Made by a program: the position numbers and the translations under genes. Positions 11,730 to 23,681 of a stretch of 64,000 nt of DNA are shown one piece after another (position 1 is the stretch's first letter; every line of letters starts with the position of its first letter). Origin of the DNA: Brachynemurus nebulosus (Eukaryota; Arthropoda; Insecta; Neuroptera; Myrmeleontidae); assembly GCA_035578155.1 (NCBI GenBank), contig JAPWDM010000003.1:70734142-70798141 (forward strand), written 5' to 3'. The notes beneath the pieces were generated by a model. It searched no databases. It saw only the letters and a program-made list of their open reading frames with translations, and was not told where the DNA came from.

Positions 11730-13327
11730 TGCCCGGCCTAAGTGTTCGAAGTCCAAACCTACTTCGTTAAATGTACTCTTGTCACGTCTAGTAATTCAAA
11801 ATATTCTACGTTATTCATCTCTGTTTCAAATTTTATTTCCCTCATCCTTTTCAAATTCGACCATCCATATACCTACCTACCTACATACGGTTGATTCCGT
11901 CAAACGGTACCGCCGGCCATTAACAACTGAAACTGACCAAGTGTAACGGACACATACGCACACACACGCATACACCAACTAAACAAACCGAAACGGGCAA
12001 AAAGAAAAATCTATTGTTAACTTTTTGCCGAATGTACATATATACATATGTGTTAATACCCCAATCCTTCCTCCGCCCAATACCATAAACTTTACTTACA
12101 GCTGCTAGACTACTGCTCTAGAGTATAGAGTGACGCTATAGTCCATGTGACCATTATATATGTATATTTACCCTAATCTTATCAATTTGAACGGCTCGCA
12201 TTAATCAACTTTACAACTATATTTATACAGAGAAAAACCTTTATTGTTTCTAGCGTGGTCGACTCGAACGACAGGATCTAACGGTGCCGGGTGAAAGGGG
12301 GTGGGGTGGGGGGGTACGGAAGAAGGTAAATTTCTCCACTAAACCAACCAGTTATTTATAATGTCGACAAAAAATACAAAAGGCTCTTTCAACCCGGCAT
12401 ATGCAACAATAACAACACCGTATGTTTTCCGGTTTTTTTTTTGAGGGGAGAAAGGAATTTGAAAATTATTTTTTCTCGTTGGGAAATTTGTTAATTGTTT
12501 CATACGGATCGATAAACAACAATTTTTCTGCATGGCAATTCTCAAGATTTTTACATTTGTTACACTATTTGAATTGAGTGGTTTTGTTTATCTGTAATTT
12601 CGAAATTGTTTAATGACGTGTCTGATGTATGTTAAAACTAAAATTTATTGAGATTTTTTCTTTTTTAGTGTTACGTATCAAAATTGTCAAAACAGAACAC
12701 TTACCAAATCATTTAGGTGTTAGGTTCGTCTGTCACAGGCGATTTGCTCTGAAACTATTTCATATGAAAATTTAAAATTTAGTACAGAGATTTTTAGTAC
12801 AGAGATTTACAGGCCCACAGCCCAATTTTTAACTTTTTTCTACAAAAAATAAGTTTTCCCCTACTAAAAATAAGTGACTAGCAGGAAAAAAAATAAAACG
12901 TTAAATTCCAAAATTTACCGCCCGAGGCACTAGCCCCGCGTACCCCTAGTGTAAACCGCACACTGGACGTAAAGTTGAATTTTGATAAAATACGGATTTA
13001 ATAGTATATATAATTGTAGGTTTTTTTTTAGCTCGAGGGAATCTCTTAATAATTGCTGCTCCCGACTCTTATCACTCGAAGGATAGTTCAGAAAAATTTA
13101 AAAAAATTCATGAATATGAATCATGAATAGATTGAACGAAAATTAACAGAACTGAGTACGTAATTTCTTACATAAGAAGTTTGATGACAGATTTTGCTTT
13201 GATGAAGATATTGTTAGTCAATAATTTATGTCAAAACAGTTAAGGTTAGGTATTTTTATGAATTCTTTAGAAAATGAGTTCCAGAAATTAAAGAAGAAGG
13301 AAAGAGTAATTGATAAATCTATACCTG
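11730..13327. other. No gene recognised
   Basis: Contains a G-rich run (GGGGTGGGGTGGGGGGG-like, about 12298-12315) and a short CACACACACGC tract near 11960. A TATA-rich, moderately GC-rich patch near 12100-12330 has no open coding exon I can defend. Confidence 0.35.
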
Positions 13328-14316
13328 CACAGTGAAAAAAATTGTGTTGAAATTAACACATTTCACATATCCAGAACGGTTCACTCAATTTTTTGTGTTA
13401 TTTTAACACAAAGCATATGTGTCAAATTTTTACACACGATTTGTGGCAATGATCTAACACACAAGAGGACATACATTTTGTGTTAAGTTTTCAGATTTAT
13501 CAGAGTTAGTTGTTAAACTTTTTTATTCAATATTTTAATTCCACTGAAGCTTAAGATATTTGAAAGTCGTCAAAAATTATAACGATTTTGTCCATATGTT
13601 ATTATAAATGAGACTCAAAGAAGGCAAAGTAAATCAGCCTTTTGTAAAAATTCTTATTTGTTTCCACATATATGTACCAAAATATATATAAAAAAATAGA
13701 TGAGAGTAGTTCTTATTATTAAACAAAACTGAAAAAGTTTTTCAGTTTTTCAGTTATTGGCGAATATAGGTTTATTAACCGTTTAAAAATGAAACAATGT
13801 TCTTACGTTTTAAGGTTATTTCGTTACAGATTCAGTTTAAAAAAATCATGTAAGTTTACTTAAGGTTGTATTATATAATATACAATCTCGTAAGCTTACA
13901 TGATTTTTTTAAACTGAATCTGTAACAAAATAACCTTAAAATGTAAGAAAATGGTTTCATTTTTAAACGTTTAATAAAACTATATTCGTCAATAATTGGA
14001 AAAACTTAAAATTTTTCGGTTTTGTTTAATAATAAGAACTACTCTCATCTTTTTTATTATATATATTTTGGTAGATATATATTCTAATCTAATTTACCTA
14101 CTTATAACATTTTTTTGCTCTACACAAATATTATGTTACTTCTTTGCTGTACAAAACAGGTTAACATTTTTATTCTCTTAAATTGAAATTTGTGTTAATA
14201 TTTTCATTTAACACAAAAACGAAATGTTACATTAACGCAGGGTTGTGTTACTTATTTAAGACAAAAATTTTATCCACTATTTCTTTTTTACGCAGAACAC
14301 AAATTTTTTTACTGTG
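13328..14316 (-). mobile_element. ACAC-family MITE, full copy (B)
   Basis: 989 bp with TIRs CACAGTGAAAAAAATTGTGT and ACAAATTTTTTTACTGTG. It is full of GTGTTAA/TTAACAC motifs in both orientations. A central long inverted repeat (GGTTATTTCGTTACAGATTC versus GAATCTGTAACAAAATAACC) is followed on each side by a TTTCATTTTTAAACG-type block. The flanking dinucleotide is TG on both sides (13326-13327, 14317-14318), read as a 2-bp TSD. Orientation is opposite to copies C and D. No transposase. CACAGTG ends with a 2-bp TSD recall CACTA-like groups, but that is a guess. Confidence 0.85.
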
Positions 14317-15126
14317 TGCGAGAAACATAACAATTTTTTCACAGACTTCAAATCAAGAATTATAGTTTATTTCAGGAATTGGATTGATCTGTCCAGAAAA
14401 ATATTTTGTCTACCGTCGAGAGCGATTACATCAAATCCATAATAACAACTTATAGTACGGAACACTGTATGAATAAGTACAACTTGCACCTGACGAGTTA
14501 TTTACCTCTACAACGACCTTGATTACGTTACAAATTACATTTACAAATTTGACCGTACCTAATTCACTACCCAATAAAAACATCAGAAACTTTATTGAAG
14601 TCCTATTAAAAATAGTGTTATTTATATAAAACAATTCCGAACAGTAAAACACCAATAACCGCGCCGCATCATATAAGTTGCTCTCGGCTAACATCGCTAG
14701 AAATTGGAAGAGTTTTGCTATTGTAGTCGATTGTCCTCCAGGGACACATATAAATTACAAAAAATAAATTACTTTTCTCAATAGTTCGTGCAAATACAAA
14801 CAGCCGGCGCGGCGGCGGGGTATAAAACGAGGGGCGAGCTAAAAGCAAGCACAGGTACCTATGTATCATTGGCACTTATAGCTCTTCCAACAGCTCCGCA
14901 CGCCATATAATATGTGATATTCGGAACCACAACTATGTGTACAATATCGTTGGCAGAAACCAATTGATATTACATATTTTATTTGATTCGATTGCGAGAA
15001 AATGGAACATTTTATTAGTAATTGTGTTGAAAGTCTTCAGAGTATTTACAACGATATTGAGTTATAATAATGAAAAACATAATTTTATTTATCATATTTA
15101 TGTAGTGAAAATCAGAAGTTAATTAA
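14317..15126. other. Interval with a possible promoter; otherwise no gene
   Basis: Apart from the TATA-containing patch described separately, no feature is supported. Short frames on both strands here lack family resemblance. Confidence 0.35.
14795..14860 (+). promoter_or_regulatory. Possible TATA-type core promoter
   Basis: A TATAAAA box at 14821-14827 sits in an unusually GC-rich patch (CGGCGCGGCGGCGGGG just upstream, CGAGGGGCGAGC just downstream) within very AT-rich DNA. A splice-donor-like CAG/GTACCT follows at about 14852. No coding exon was identified downstream, so this is a candidate site only. Confidence 0.25.
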
Positions 15127-16008
15127 GGGGGACCACTAGTGTGACGTTTTCAAAAAATTGGACAATTTTTTTTTGGCATGTTTCGATAGTCTATACCCTT
15201 AAAAATAACATACTAAAATTTCAAGTGCATATCTCAAATACTTTTTGAGTTACAGCCATCCGAACAGTGGATTCTGATTTTCATTGTTAACTTGGAGGTA
15301 TTGAGAAATGTATGAAGGTTGATAGTTCGGGAGTTTCTGGGCGTGGCTGCCAGTCACATGTTGTGGAGAAGCTAGACTCTGGCACATTTAAATGATTCAT
15401 CTAGTTTTACTATGACCGTTATAGTGAGTAAATCGTAAATAATTTTAGTAAAAATTCTCAGTGATTAAAACTAAAAGGTAAAATTACGAGAAACTACATT
15501 TTTCAAATTTGCTGCAGTTATAACTCGAAGACAAATCATTCTATCGATTTGATTCTTGTTGCAGCTTCTTTTATATATATTTCTTCGTACCATGAACCTC
15601 CAGTTTTCCGATCGAATAAAAAATGTAATTTTCGCAAGCCAAAAACCATCAAATTTTCGCGCAAAATTTGAAACTTTTTTTTTAAAAACTCCGCCATTTT
15701 GTTAAATTTCAACGTTTTTTTTTTCGATTGAGGTTCACGGCACGGACCATACCTTCTAGTTTAATTTTTTTTTTTTGGTTTTTTTTGATTTCAGGCAGTG
15801 TGAAGGCCGCTATCACTGCAGCAGTGGGGGAACTTTTTTTTGGAGCCTTGGGAGATCTCGAATAACTCACTGAATTTTCAATTTTTTGGTCCAAAAATTT
15901 TGTGATGAATTTATTATGTATCAGCGAATATATCCTGAAAATATTAAAATATTCCATATAGTAGTTTTCTTTAAAAAAATTCCCAAGCGGTCACACTAGT
16001 GGTCCCCC
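15127..16008. mobile_element. TTAA-flanked MITE (piggyBac-type)
   Basis: Perfect 19-bp TIRs: GGGGGACCACTAGTGTGAC at the left, its exact complement at the right. TTAA lies on both sides (15123-15126 and 16009-16012). Identical TTAA targets are the signature of piggyBac-superfamily transposition. The 882-bp interior holds no transposase. It contains retroposon-like phrases (AAATTTCAAGTGCATATCTC near 15218). Confidence 0.85.
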
Positions 16009-16081
16009 TTAAGTAAATTGTGACATGAAATATTCTTTAGTGATTCAGTAAAGTATTTTAGAAATTTCTTATTTTTATTTT

Positions 16082-16555
16082 TCAAGAGAGACTGCGAGAA
16101 TCTGTTGTTAATATTTTAAATAAATATTCTTGTTCGCACGTCATGTCACTTATTCGAACGATTTTTATTTTATTTATTTTTTTTTTTTTTGTTAAGTTTT
16201 CGAAAAGTCGAAACCTTTTGATGCGTCCGTTGTCTCTTGAGTACTTTTCAAAGTAGAGGAATTGTAACGAACTTGTATATTTGATAAGTGGATTGAAATA
16301 CTGCATTTTAAGATAATGGTACACTGGAGTTCCAATTTTGTTCGGATATATACATTTTGAATTGGATGTGTGTAAAAACAAATTCATTTGTTCAGTTGGA
16401 ATAATTTCAGTGTCACAAAGACTGTACGGTATGAAATTCTCGGCTACGCTAATGCTAGGTGAACAAGTTCTGTAAGGGTTTATGGAAACTTTAGACTTCA
16501 CCATTAAGGAAACGGACATTCTGTATAACCAGAATTCAAACCCAAAATTCTCCAT
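16082..16555 (-). CDS. Unrecognised 157-codon reading frame
   Basis: I do not recognise this frame. It is the longest open frame in the window that is not explained by a repeat. It starts at an ATG (16553-16555) with a favourable AACAAAAATGG context and runs 157 codons to a stop at 16082. By composition a frame this long is uncommon by chance in DNA this AT-rich. The first two thirds have a fairly balanced amino-acid mix with several Cys, Pro and Thr residues. The C-terminal part turns Lys/Ile/Asn-rich around a poly-A run, which is more typical of non-coding sequence, so any true exon may end earlier, for example near 16215. There is no signal peptide, membrane span or known motif. It lies between a TTAA-flanked MITE and a TA-flanked element. 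It could be a single host exon, a decayed transposon frame, or chance. Confidence 0.22.
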   Translation of the reverse strand: MENFGFEFWLYRMSVSLMVKSKVSINPYRTCSPSISVAENFIPYSLCDTEIIPTEQMNLFLHTSNSKCIYPNKIGTPVYHYLKMQYFNPLIKYTSSLQFLYFEKYSRDNGRIKRFRLFENLTKKKKINKIKIVRISDMTCEQEYLFKILTTDSRSLS

Positions 16556-16573
16556 TTTTGTTAAAAACGACAA

Positions 16574-17245
16574 AAATTAAATGTACTAAGAAATTTTGAA
16601 AATAAATAAATAAAATAATGATCCTGAAGTAACCGTTTTAAACCGTGATCAAATTGATTTAAATAAATCTCTCCTTCCAAACCTATTTATCTAGATCAAC
16701 AAAATTGGTAAAATTGTCTCCAAATGTTTTGGAAAAATGTTTGAAAAGGGGTTCCTTTCTTTTACTAAAATGTGATAACTTATTAATTTAGACGGCGCGG
16801 CGGGAGCACTTCTTACATGGTTGTTCTTTTAAAGTAACAAGGCAAGGAAAAGATTTTAAATAAAAATTAATTTCCGATTTTGATGAAACTTGATAATTAT
16901 GTAGAATAAATAAAAATAATAGATACATACTTTTTTCATTACCCCAGGGGAAACGGTAAATGCTTTTTCAATATATTTCTTGTCCGCCAACCCTATTTTT
17001 CGGGAAAATTTGAAAAATTTCGGAAATTTCATTATCGTCTTAACAAATACCTCCACAAAAGTATTCAGGGGCTCTACATGTGAAGTACTCAGGGGGCTCC
17101 ACATGCGAGGTATCCAGAGGTGCCTCTCAAAGGTAAATCCGGTTCTGACCTTGTTGTGATATTGATCACCAAGTTCTTTCATCAATTATTTTTACTATAG
17201 CGTAAACCTTATAGTGTATCTACATATTGCCGTACTATGCGTGTA
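16574..17245. other. No gene recognised
   Basis: A 109-codon minus-strand frame at 16856-17185 includes short near-repeats (TCCACATG...AGGTATCCAG-like, 17070-17120). It has no family resemblance and was not called. Confidence 0.35.
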
Positions 17246-18150
17246 CCGTAAAACCGTCTAGACCCGGACACTTTTTTACATTTTTTGGTATAATTTTATG
17301 TTTATACCAACATGTTTCCTTCATAGATATCACCAATAACAGTATTACCATTAGAAAGGGCGTATATTATTTTTTATATCCCTGACCCATTTGTTTCATT
17401 ATAAGTAAAAATAAAAAAAATAAATAAAAAAAAATTAGTAAGTGTCCGGATCTACACCCCAAATCCGTCTTGACCCGGACACTTACTTAAATAATGTAAT
17501 AACATGCAAACTAACCTCTCCCGTCGGGGTTAGGACAGCGTTTTATATCATCTGATGTCTTTGAACATGTCAAAGGCTTCAAAACATTTGTGGGAAGGGA
17601 GAGGGGTCAATACATAGTATGCCTCTCTATGAAGTAAACATGCGATATGACACCAGAAGGAGGCATAAACCGTGTAACTCTGGCGGGAATATAACTTAGA
17701 GATAGTGGAAGTTACAGCCAGTGCGAATCGCGGCCAGAGTGTAATAAACTGATGTGTCCGGGTCTAAACGGATATATGTATATAGTATGTATTTTTTTAT
17801 ATATACATCGAATATAACTTCAAACATCATTAAATGAGGCGCGATAAAATTCTGAACATATACATATCAAAATTAAAACAATATGACAATTATGATGAAA
17901 ATTTCATGTCTAAGTTAGACACATTTGATTTCTTTGAAAAACTGGAGTATAGTAATCCTGTAAAATGAGATAGTAAAAGTTGAAATCCGTAGTTTTTATT
18001 GGCACAGCTGTTTAGAGGATGTTTTTCTCTCTCTAATGACATCAAGAACAAATGTTTATTGTAGCAGGTTAATGTATAAACTATTTACTTTGAAGATTGG
18101 TGCAAAGTGTCCGGGTCTAGACCCCTGTCCGCATCTAGACGGTTTTACGG
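17246..18150. mobile_element. TA-flanked TIR element with repeated subterminal motif
   Basis: The ends are perfect inverted repeats CCGTAAAACCGTCTAGA / TCTAGACGGTTTTACGG, flanked by TA on both sides (17244-17245, 18151-18152). A GTGTCCGGGTCTAGAC-like motif recurs in both orientations near 17258, 17441, 17470, 17755 and 18108. These are candidate transposase binding sites. The element is 905 bp with no coding capacity. A Tc1/mariner-type mobiliser is inferred from the TA target. Confidence 0.8.
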
Positions 18151-19372
18151 TACCTTAAGTGCAAACTAATCAATTCTATTTGGAAATTTTTGTGTCCTGC
18201 TTTGGTGTTCCACTGTCTCCACTATATCCACTTAATACAATATGTATTATTGACTAACAATAAGTGACGCTGACTGGACAAAGAGTATTATGATTACCAC
18301 ACACCGATATATAACCCACACACGGACGGACAGACGCAGCCTCAAAGAAGTAAGTAAGTAGAGGGAAAAGAAAAAAACGAGAAAACTTTTCTTCATTGAG
18401 AACTGCGAGTCCTTTTCATTCACCGTATTATCCGCATCTATTGTACTTTACACACACACACACGTCATACAAATAAAGAACGGAGAACCGATAAAGACAA
18501 AAATGAAAAATCAGATAATGGCATTGAATAGCAGTCACGGGCTCGCACATAATGTAAAGGACACAACAGACGGCAAAAGATATTTAAATTTTTTTCTTGC
18601 GCAAAAAATGGATTTTAATAAATAATTTCCATTTGTCTCGGTGGCTCCGTGAAGAAGATAACGAAATTTATGATTTTTTTTTTTTTTTTTATAAATATTT
18701 CTACATTTTCTTTGCCTTTTTATTAATAATGTGTCCCCGTCGCAACGTGATGCGGCAGCGGCATGTTGATTCAGAATCCATTGTACTTTTTTATAATTGA
18801 AAATAATTTTTGAATTGGAATTTCTTTCGTGTGTTTTGTTTATTAGACGCTTTATTATTCCCTTCTTTTCTTTTATTCAAATAAAAAGAAAACAGAATCA
18901 GTGGAATTAAAATTTAAAAAAAAGTCGCTAAATGCGTGTGGGACACGTATTAAATCAGGATCCGTAGTAACTAGAGTTTTGCACATTTTTCATATGCATA
19001 ATAAACAGCTTGGACATTTGTGTACATGCAAAATTTCATATGGGATAGCAAGTTACGACGAATTTATAAGGGTTCCAAGATTCCGCAGTTTTCTCCATAA
19101 GAACACCAATATTTTTTTTACTAATTCTGGCTTTCTGTTTGTTGCAGGTGAGTTTATGGAATTTTAACACGATACTTCATTTTGGTAAGTCGATATTCAG
19201 GATCAACGTCTGTTTCAATACGTTCACGAGAAAATCAGTTTAAATATCAGTGCAATGAATAAAAAAAAAGTTTAAAAATTTTGTTTTTTACTTTCACAAA
19301 GTCTATTAAAAAAAAATATTTTGATATTTTTTTATTTCGTGCCAGATTGTTGGGATTAATGCGGTAATAGTA
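18151..19372. other. No gene recognised
   Basis: Contains a CACACACACACACG tract near 18453 and long T runs. The 88-codon frame at 18901-19167 starts at a non-ATG codon. It overlaps retroposon-tail-like wording (CAAAATTTCATATGGGATAG near 19028), so I did not call it. Confidence 0.35.
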
Positions 19373-19860
19373 TATTGTGCAATAAGTGTGGGAAATTGTC
19401 GATTGCCCACGAAAGCGAAGTTGAGCGCATGAACGTAGTGAGTGCGCTCATTCGCTTGAGTGGGCAATCAAAAATCCCGCACGAGTTACACATACTATTT
19501 TTTATTATGAATTTCACATACTTTTTTCTATTATTATATTACTATTTTTGACATTTTTATTATTTTTTAAAATAATATTTTTGAGTGTTCGTCTTTTTTT
19601 TCTGAATTAAATATTGTTTAAAATTACTTTGTTGGTGGTTTCTATAGAAATAATTATGAAATATTTATTAAATGAAAAATCAAGAGGCGGCTTTGTGTGT
19701 TTTGATTAAATTTTGCATGTTTTATTGTCAATTTGCGTGTGGAAAATTTACTTTCCACACGCAAAAAAGTATGTGGGAAGAGTACAGTGGGCAAACAGCT
19801 ATTTTCCGTACAGAAATGTGTGCGCCAAGTTAGTACTTCTCCCGCATGAGTAATAAAAAA
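19373..19860 (+). repeat. Hairpin-headed dispersed repeat, copy 1
   Basis: Begins with an imperfect hairpin of about 115 bp: GTGTGGGAAATTGTCGATTG and GATTGCCCACGAAAGCG on one side, CGCTTGAGTGGGCAATC and ATCCCGCAC on the other, with an inner GAGCGCA/TGCGCTC stem. A second palindrome (GCGTGTGGAAA / CTTTCCACACGC) lies near 19735-19765. It ends CCCGCATGAGTAATAAAAAA. The same architecture recurs at 48308-48912, so this is a defined repeat family. Superfamily not recognised. Confidence 0.75.
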
Positions 19861-22336
19861 TTACTAATGACCAGTTAGGCAGTTAACTAGTTTATGGCCT
19901 ACTAGACCAAATATTTCATAGCCTCATTCATGTACCTAACGTAATTAGAATTAGTGCAAATTTTAGATTGCATTATCACACGAAGAAAAAACATGTAATG
20001 CTCTCTACCAAAAGTAATATTCATACATAAAATTATATGAAAAAAAGTGAGTAAAAATTTACACCTCACTCAAGAAAAATTTTACATAAAAAATTTCAAA
20101 TAGTTATATTATTAAATAATTATAGAATTAATTCCGACACAACACGATTGACAAATTTTCTATTTTGAGGTTATAACAATAGACACGTACGAACTGAAAA
20201 TATGTGTCCCCAAATCTTTGCGTGTAACCGTTACCACCAGTTGTTACATCTTGTAGTAGGTACATACCTACATCTCTCTCAAAATTACCCCATACAGTCT
20301 TAACAAAACAAATTATTCAATTATTTGAACATAATTTTCTAATGTATCTAATTGCGCATGTGCACTGAAAAAATAATTTCGTGTTTCGTTAACAACAATA
20401 ATTTTTTCTTAAAATCCTCTTTAAATGACTGTACAGTTTGAAAAACAAGAAGTGAGCAAAAAGAAAGATTCATTACACCAACACAGACCAAAACACAAGA
20501 AGGAGCATAACATTAATTGCATTTCATATAAAGTACAATTTTGTCGTATGTATATGTCACCGTCGGATTGTTGATTCAGACAAATTAAAAAATGTGTAGC
20601 CGTTTTATTAAATGTCGCTGTTTTATAAGAAGGCTCAAAACATTCGACCGTTTTACAAACTGGTTAAACTACGATAATATATGCCAAATTGCAATAATGA
20701 TGATTTGTATTCTACAGTCCGGCTGGCTAAACGTTTAGCCGCTTTCAGGTCCGGTACGAGGTAGGTAGCCGGAGCTGTAGGCCCGGGGTCCAATCTTGAA
20801 ATGGGGGCACGGGGAAAAGCAAAAAGAATGACCGAGGTAATTTTTGAGGTAAAATGGAAAAATGATCCGAGTAAAAGTGTTATTTTTTTTTTTTTAGCCA
20901 TCACTTATACTTTAGGGAGAAATATTTGAAGAAACTGGTAAATCTGATGTAAATCGAAATGTTTTATAATTTTATAAAATTTTGTCATTTTTTAATAACA
21001 ATTATATAAACCGGATATGGAAAATATTAATAATGTCTGTGTTTTAAAAAATTTGGTAATTATATTTTTTTAATGCTTAGTATTACCTAAAATTAGTTAA
21101 AAGTAACTTTTGTTAGCACCATCGAAATCTCATTTTTAGACAAAGGCAGAGTTGTACATGTAATTTAGTTCGGGTAAATAACACAGTTTTTTACATGTAA
21201 AAAACTTTATAATTTACTCATACTTGTTTTAAAAAAAAACCGTAAAAATTGTAAAAAGCTAAATGTTGTAAATTTAGTAGATGTAAGCGTTACTGATGGT
21301 ATTCCATATTTGATATTGAAGTATTTGCTATATTTGCAAAGTAAAACTTAATAATTAATTTACTTAATAATAAGTAATTTGAAAATTAAAAATATAAATG
21401 GGTACAAACAGGAAAAAGAAAGGATAGTTTTGATAGAATAGTTTATTTAAGAATTCAATATTAAAACGATTTTTACTTATTCAGTTAAATTTTATTAAAG
21501 GCATCAATCATCTTCATCGTCATCAGTGATTTTATTTTATTTTTATTATAATTTAAAGAGAGATAAACATGTAGTAGTTTTTTTGATCTGTCAAAACTCA
21601 ATTTATTAATTTGGAAATTTAAAGCTTTGTAGTCAGTTGTGGATGGCTTTCCACCAACAGAAAATCATTTTTGTGTGGACATTTTGTTTACACGTTTTTT
21701 CATGTGCACTTATAAACAAATAATAACGGTCAAAATAAATTGTTTGTCAGTGAAATTTTCTACAATTTCTACGTTTTTTTACAGTTTTTTTACATATTTT
21801 ACTTTTTTTTACATAAAAATGTAAAAAACTGGCAAAATATACACTATTATATCATTTCTAGACCGATACAATTTTGCAGTATCTACATCGAAATACGGTA
21901 GCCCCATTAGAAAACATTGCAACATTTTGTAAAACGACTAGACATTTTATAATCTAGTCACTTCCACAAGTCGACAGCGACATATGTATACACACAAGTA
22001 CTTACACAATATAACTGTTGTTAACTTTTTCATGGTTGAACCACAATCGACTATGGACGAGCAAAACGGACATACGAACATAAAGAAATTAGTTCATCGT
22101 GTAACGGTCGGTGGTGGTGAGAGTGGCCACATGGGAAGGAAAAACTAATTAAAAAGATAACGGCATTAATTAGACTTCCAAGAAAAATTTTGCAACAAAA
22201 AAAACCATTTTTATCTTTAAATAACATTTTCTTCTTGTATGTGTTATGTATGAAATGATATTATCTCGTTCTGGCTCACATCATTCTGTATATGTATGGA
22301 GCGTTTTGTTGTATCGTATGTGTGTTGTGTATTCTA
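19861..22336. other. No gene recognised
   Basis: AT-rich. A GC-richer patch at 20710-20815 (pieces such as GGCCCGGGGTCCAATCTTG) looks like repeat debris, not an exon. A perfect 20-bp palindrome, GTTTTTTACATGTAAAAAAC, lies near 21185. No TIR pair was resolved. Confidence 0.35.
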
Positions 22337-22563
22337 CACAGTAAAAAAATTTGTGTTCTGCGTAAAAAAAACTAGTGGTTACAATTTTTGTGTTAAATAA
22401 GTAACACAACCCTGCGTTAATGTAATATTTCGTGTTTGTGTTAAATGAAAATATTAACACAAATTTCGATTTAACCGAATAAAAATGTTAACCTGTTTTG
22501 AACAACAAAAAAGTAACATAATATTTGTGTAGAGCAAAAAAATGTTATGAATAATGTAATCTA

Positions 22564-22628
<65 letters not shown>

Positions 22629-23253
22629 AAAAAGATGAGAGTAGTTCTTATAGTTAAACAAAACCTAAAAATTATAAACCTTTTCAGTTATTAACGAATA
22701 TAGTTTTAATAAACGTTTAAAAATGAAACAATTTCTTTACATTTTAAGGTTATTTTGTTACAGATTCAGTTAGAAAAAATCATGTAAGCTTACTTACATG
22801 TAAGATTGTATATTATATAATACGATCTCAAATAAGCTTACATGATTTTTTTTAACTGAATCTGTAACAAGATAACCTTAAAATGTAAGAAAATTATTTC
22901 ATTTTTAAACGTTTAATAAAACTATATTCGTTAATAACTGAAAAAACTTTTCGGTTCTTTGAGTCTCATTTATAATAACATATGAACAAAATTGTTATAA
23001 TTTTTTTGACCACTTTCAAATATCTTAAGCTTCAGTGGAATTAAAATATTGAATAAAAAATTTTAACGACAAACTTTGATAAATCTGAAAAATTAACACA
23101 AAATGTATGTCCTCTTGTGTGTTAAATCATTAACACAAATCTTGTGTATAGATTTGACACATATGCTATATGTGTTAAAATAACACAAAAAATTGAGTGG
23201 ACCGTTCTGGAGATGTGAAATATGTTAATTTTAACACAAATTTTTTCACTGTG
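22337..23253 (+). mobile_element. ACAC-family MITE, full copy (C)
   Basis: 917 bp with TIRs CACAGTAAAAAAATTTGTGT and its counterpart ending TTTTTTCACTGTG, flanked by TA on both sides (22335-22336, 23254-23255). The family-specific central inverted repeat is present around 22740-22880. Orientation is opposite to copy B. It carries a 59-bp (TA)n expansion at a position where sister copies have only a short TATATATA. Confidence 0.85.
22567..22625. repeat. (TA)n microsatellite inside ACAC copy C
   Basis: About 29 TA units. It lies between ACCAATAT and AATAAAAAAGATGAGAG, the junction that reads ACCAAAATATATATA-type in copies B and D. It therefore grew from a seed carried by the MITE. Confidence 0.95.
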
Positions 23254-23681
23254 TACATTCTTTCGAGATACTTTCGACGTGTTGGTGTTGGTGGTGTCTG
23301 TAAGAGGATGACAAAAAAATTAATTGTATTTATATTTCATTTTCATTAGATACAATTTCATTGGTTCCGACGTCAACTCACTCCTTTCCGGCGTTTATTT
23401 TTTAAGCTCACAATAAATTTTATGGGGTAGGTACACATGGGTTGCGATCGTTACGGTCCCTTTCCGTATCGGATTTAAAAAATAGGGTAATACACTGGAA
23501 CATAGAATACCACCGTCGCACATCATTTTGTATAACTCTCAGTGAATTTCCTCTAGGATTTAATTTTAAATGAATAATTTTTTTGTTGGAACAAATACAC
23601 ATACACTGTGGCTCAGCAAAGCATTTCGGGTATAGTTTAATGCAACGAACAGAGAACAGCTATAGCCTATTGTAAAATTAA

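Noticed and set aside
20653..20904. 83-codon minus-strand frame with a Pro-rich middle
   Set aside because: It overlaps a GC-rich patch that looks like repeat debris seen elsewhere in the window; no start context or domain.
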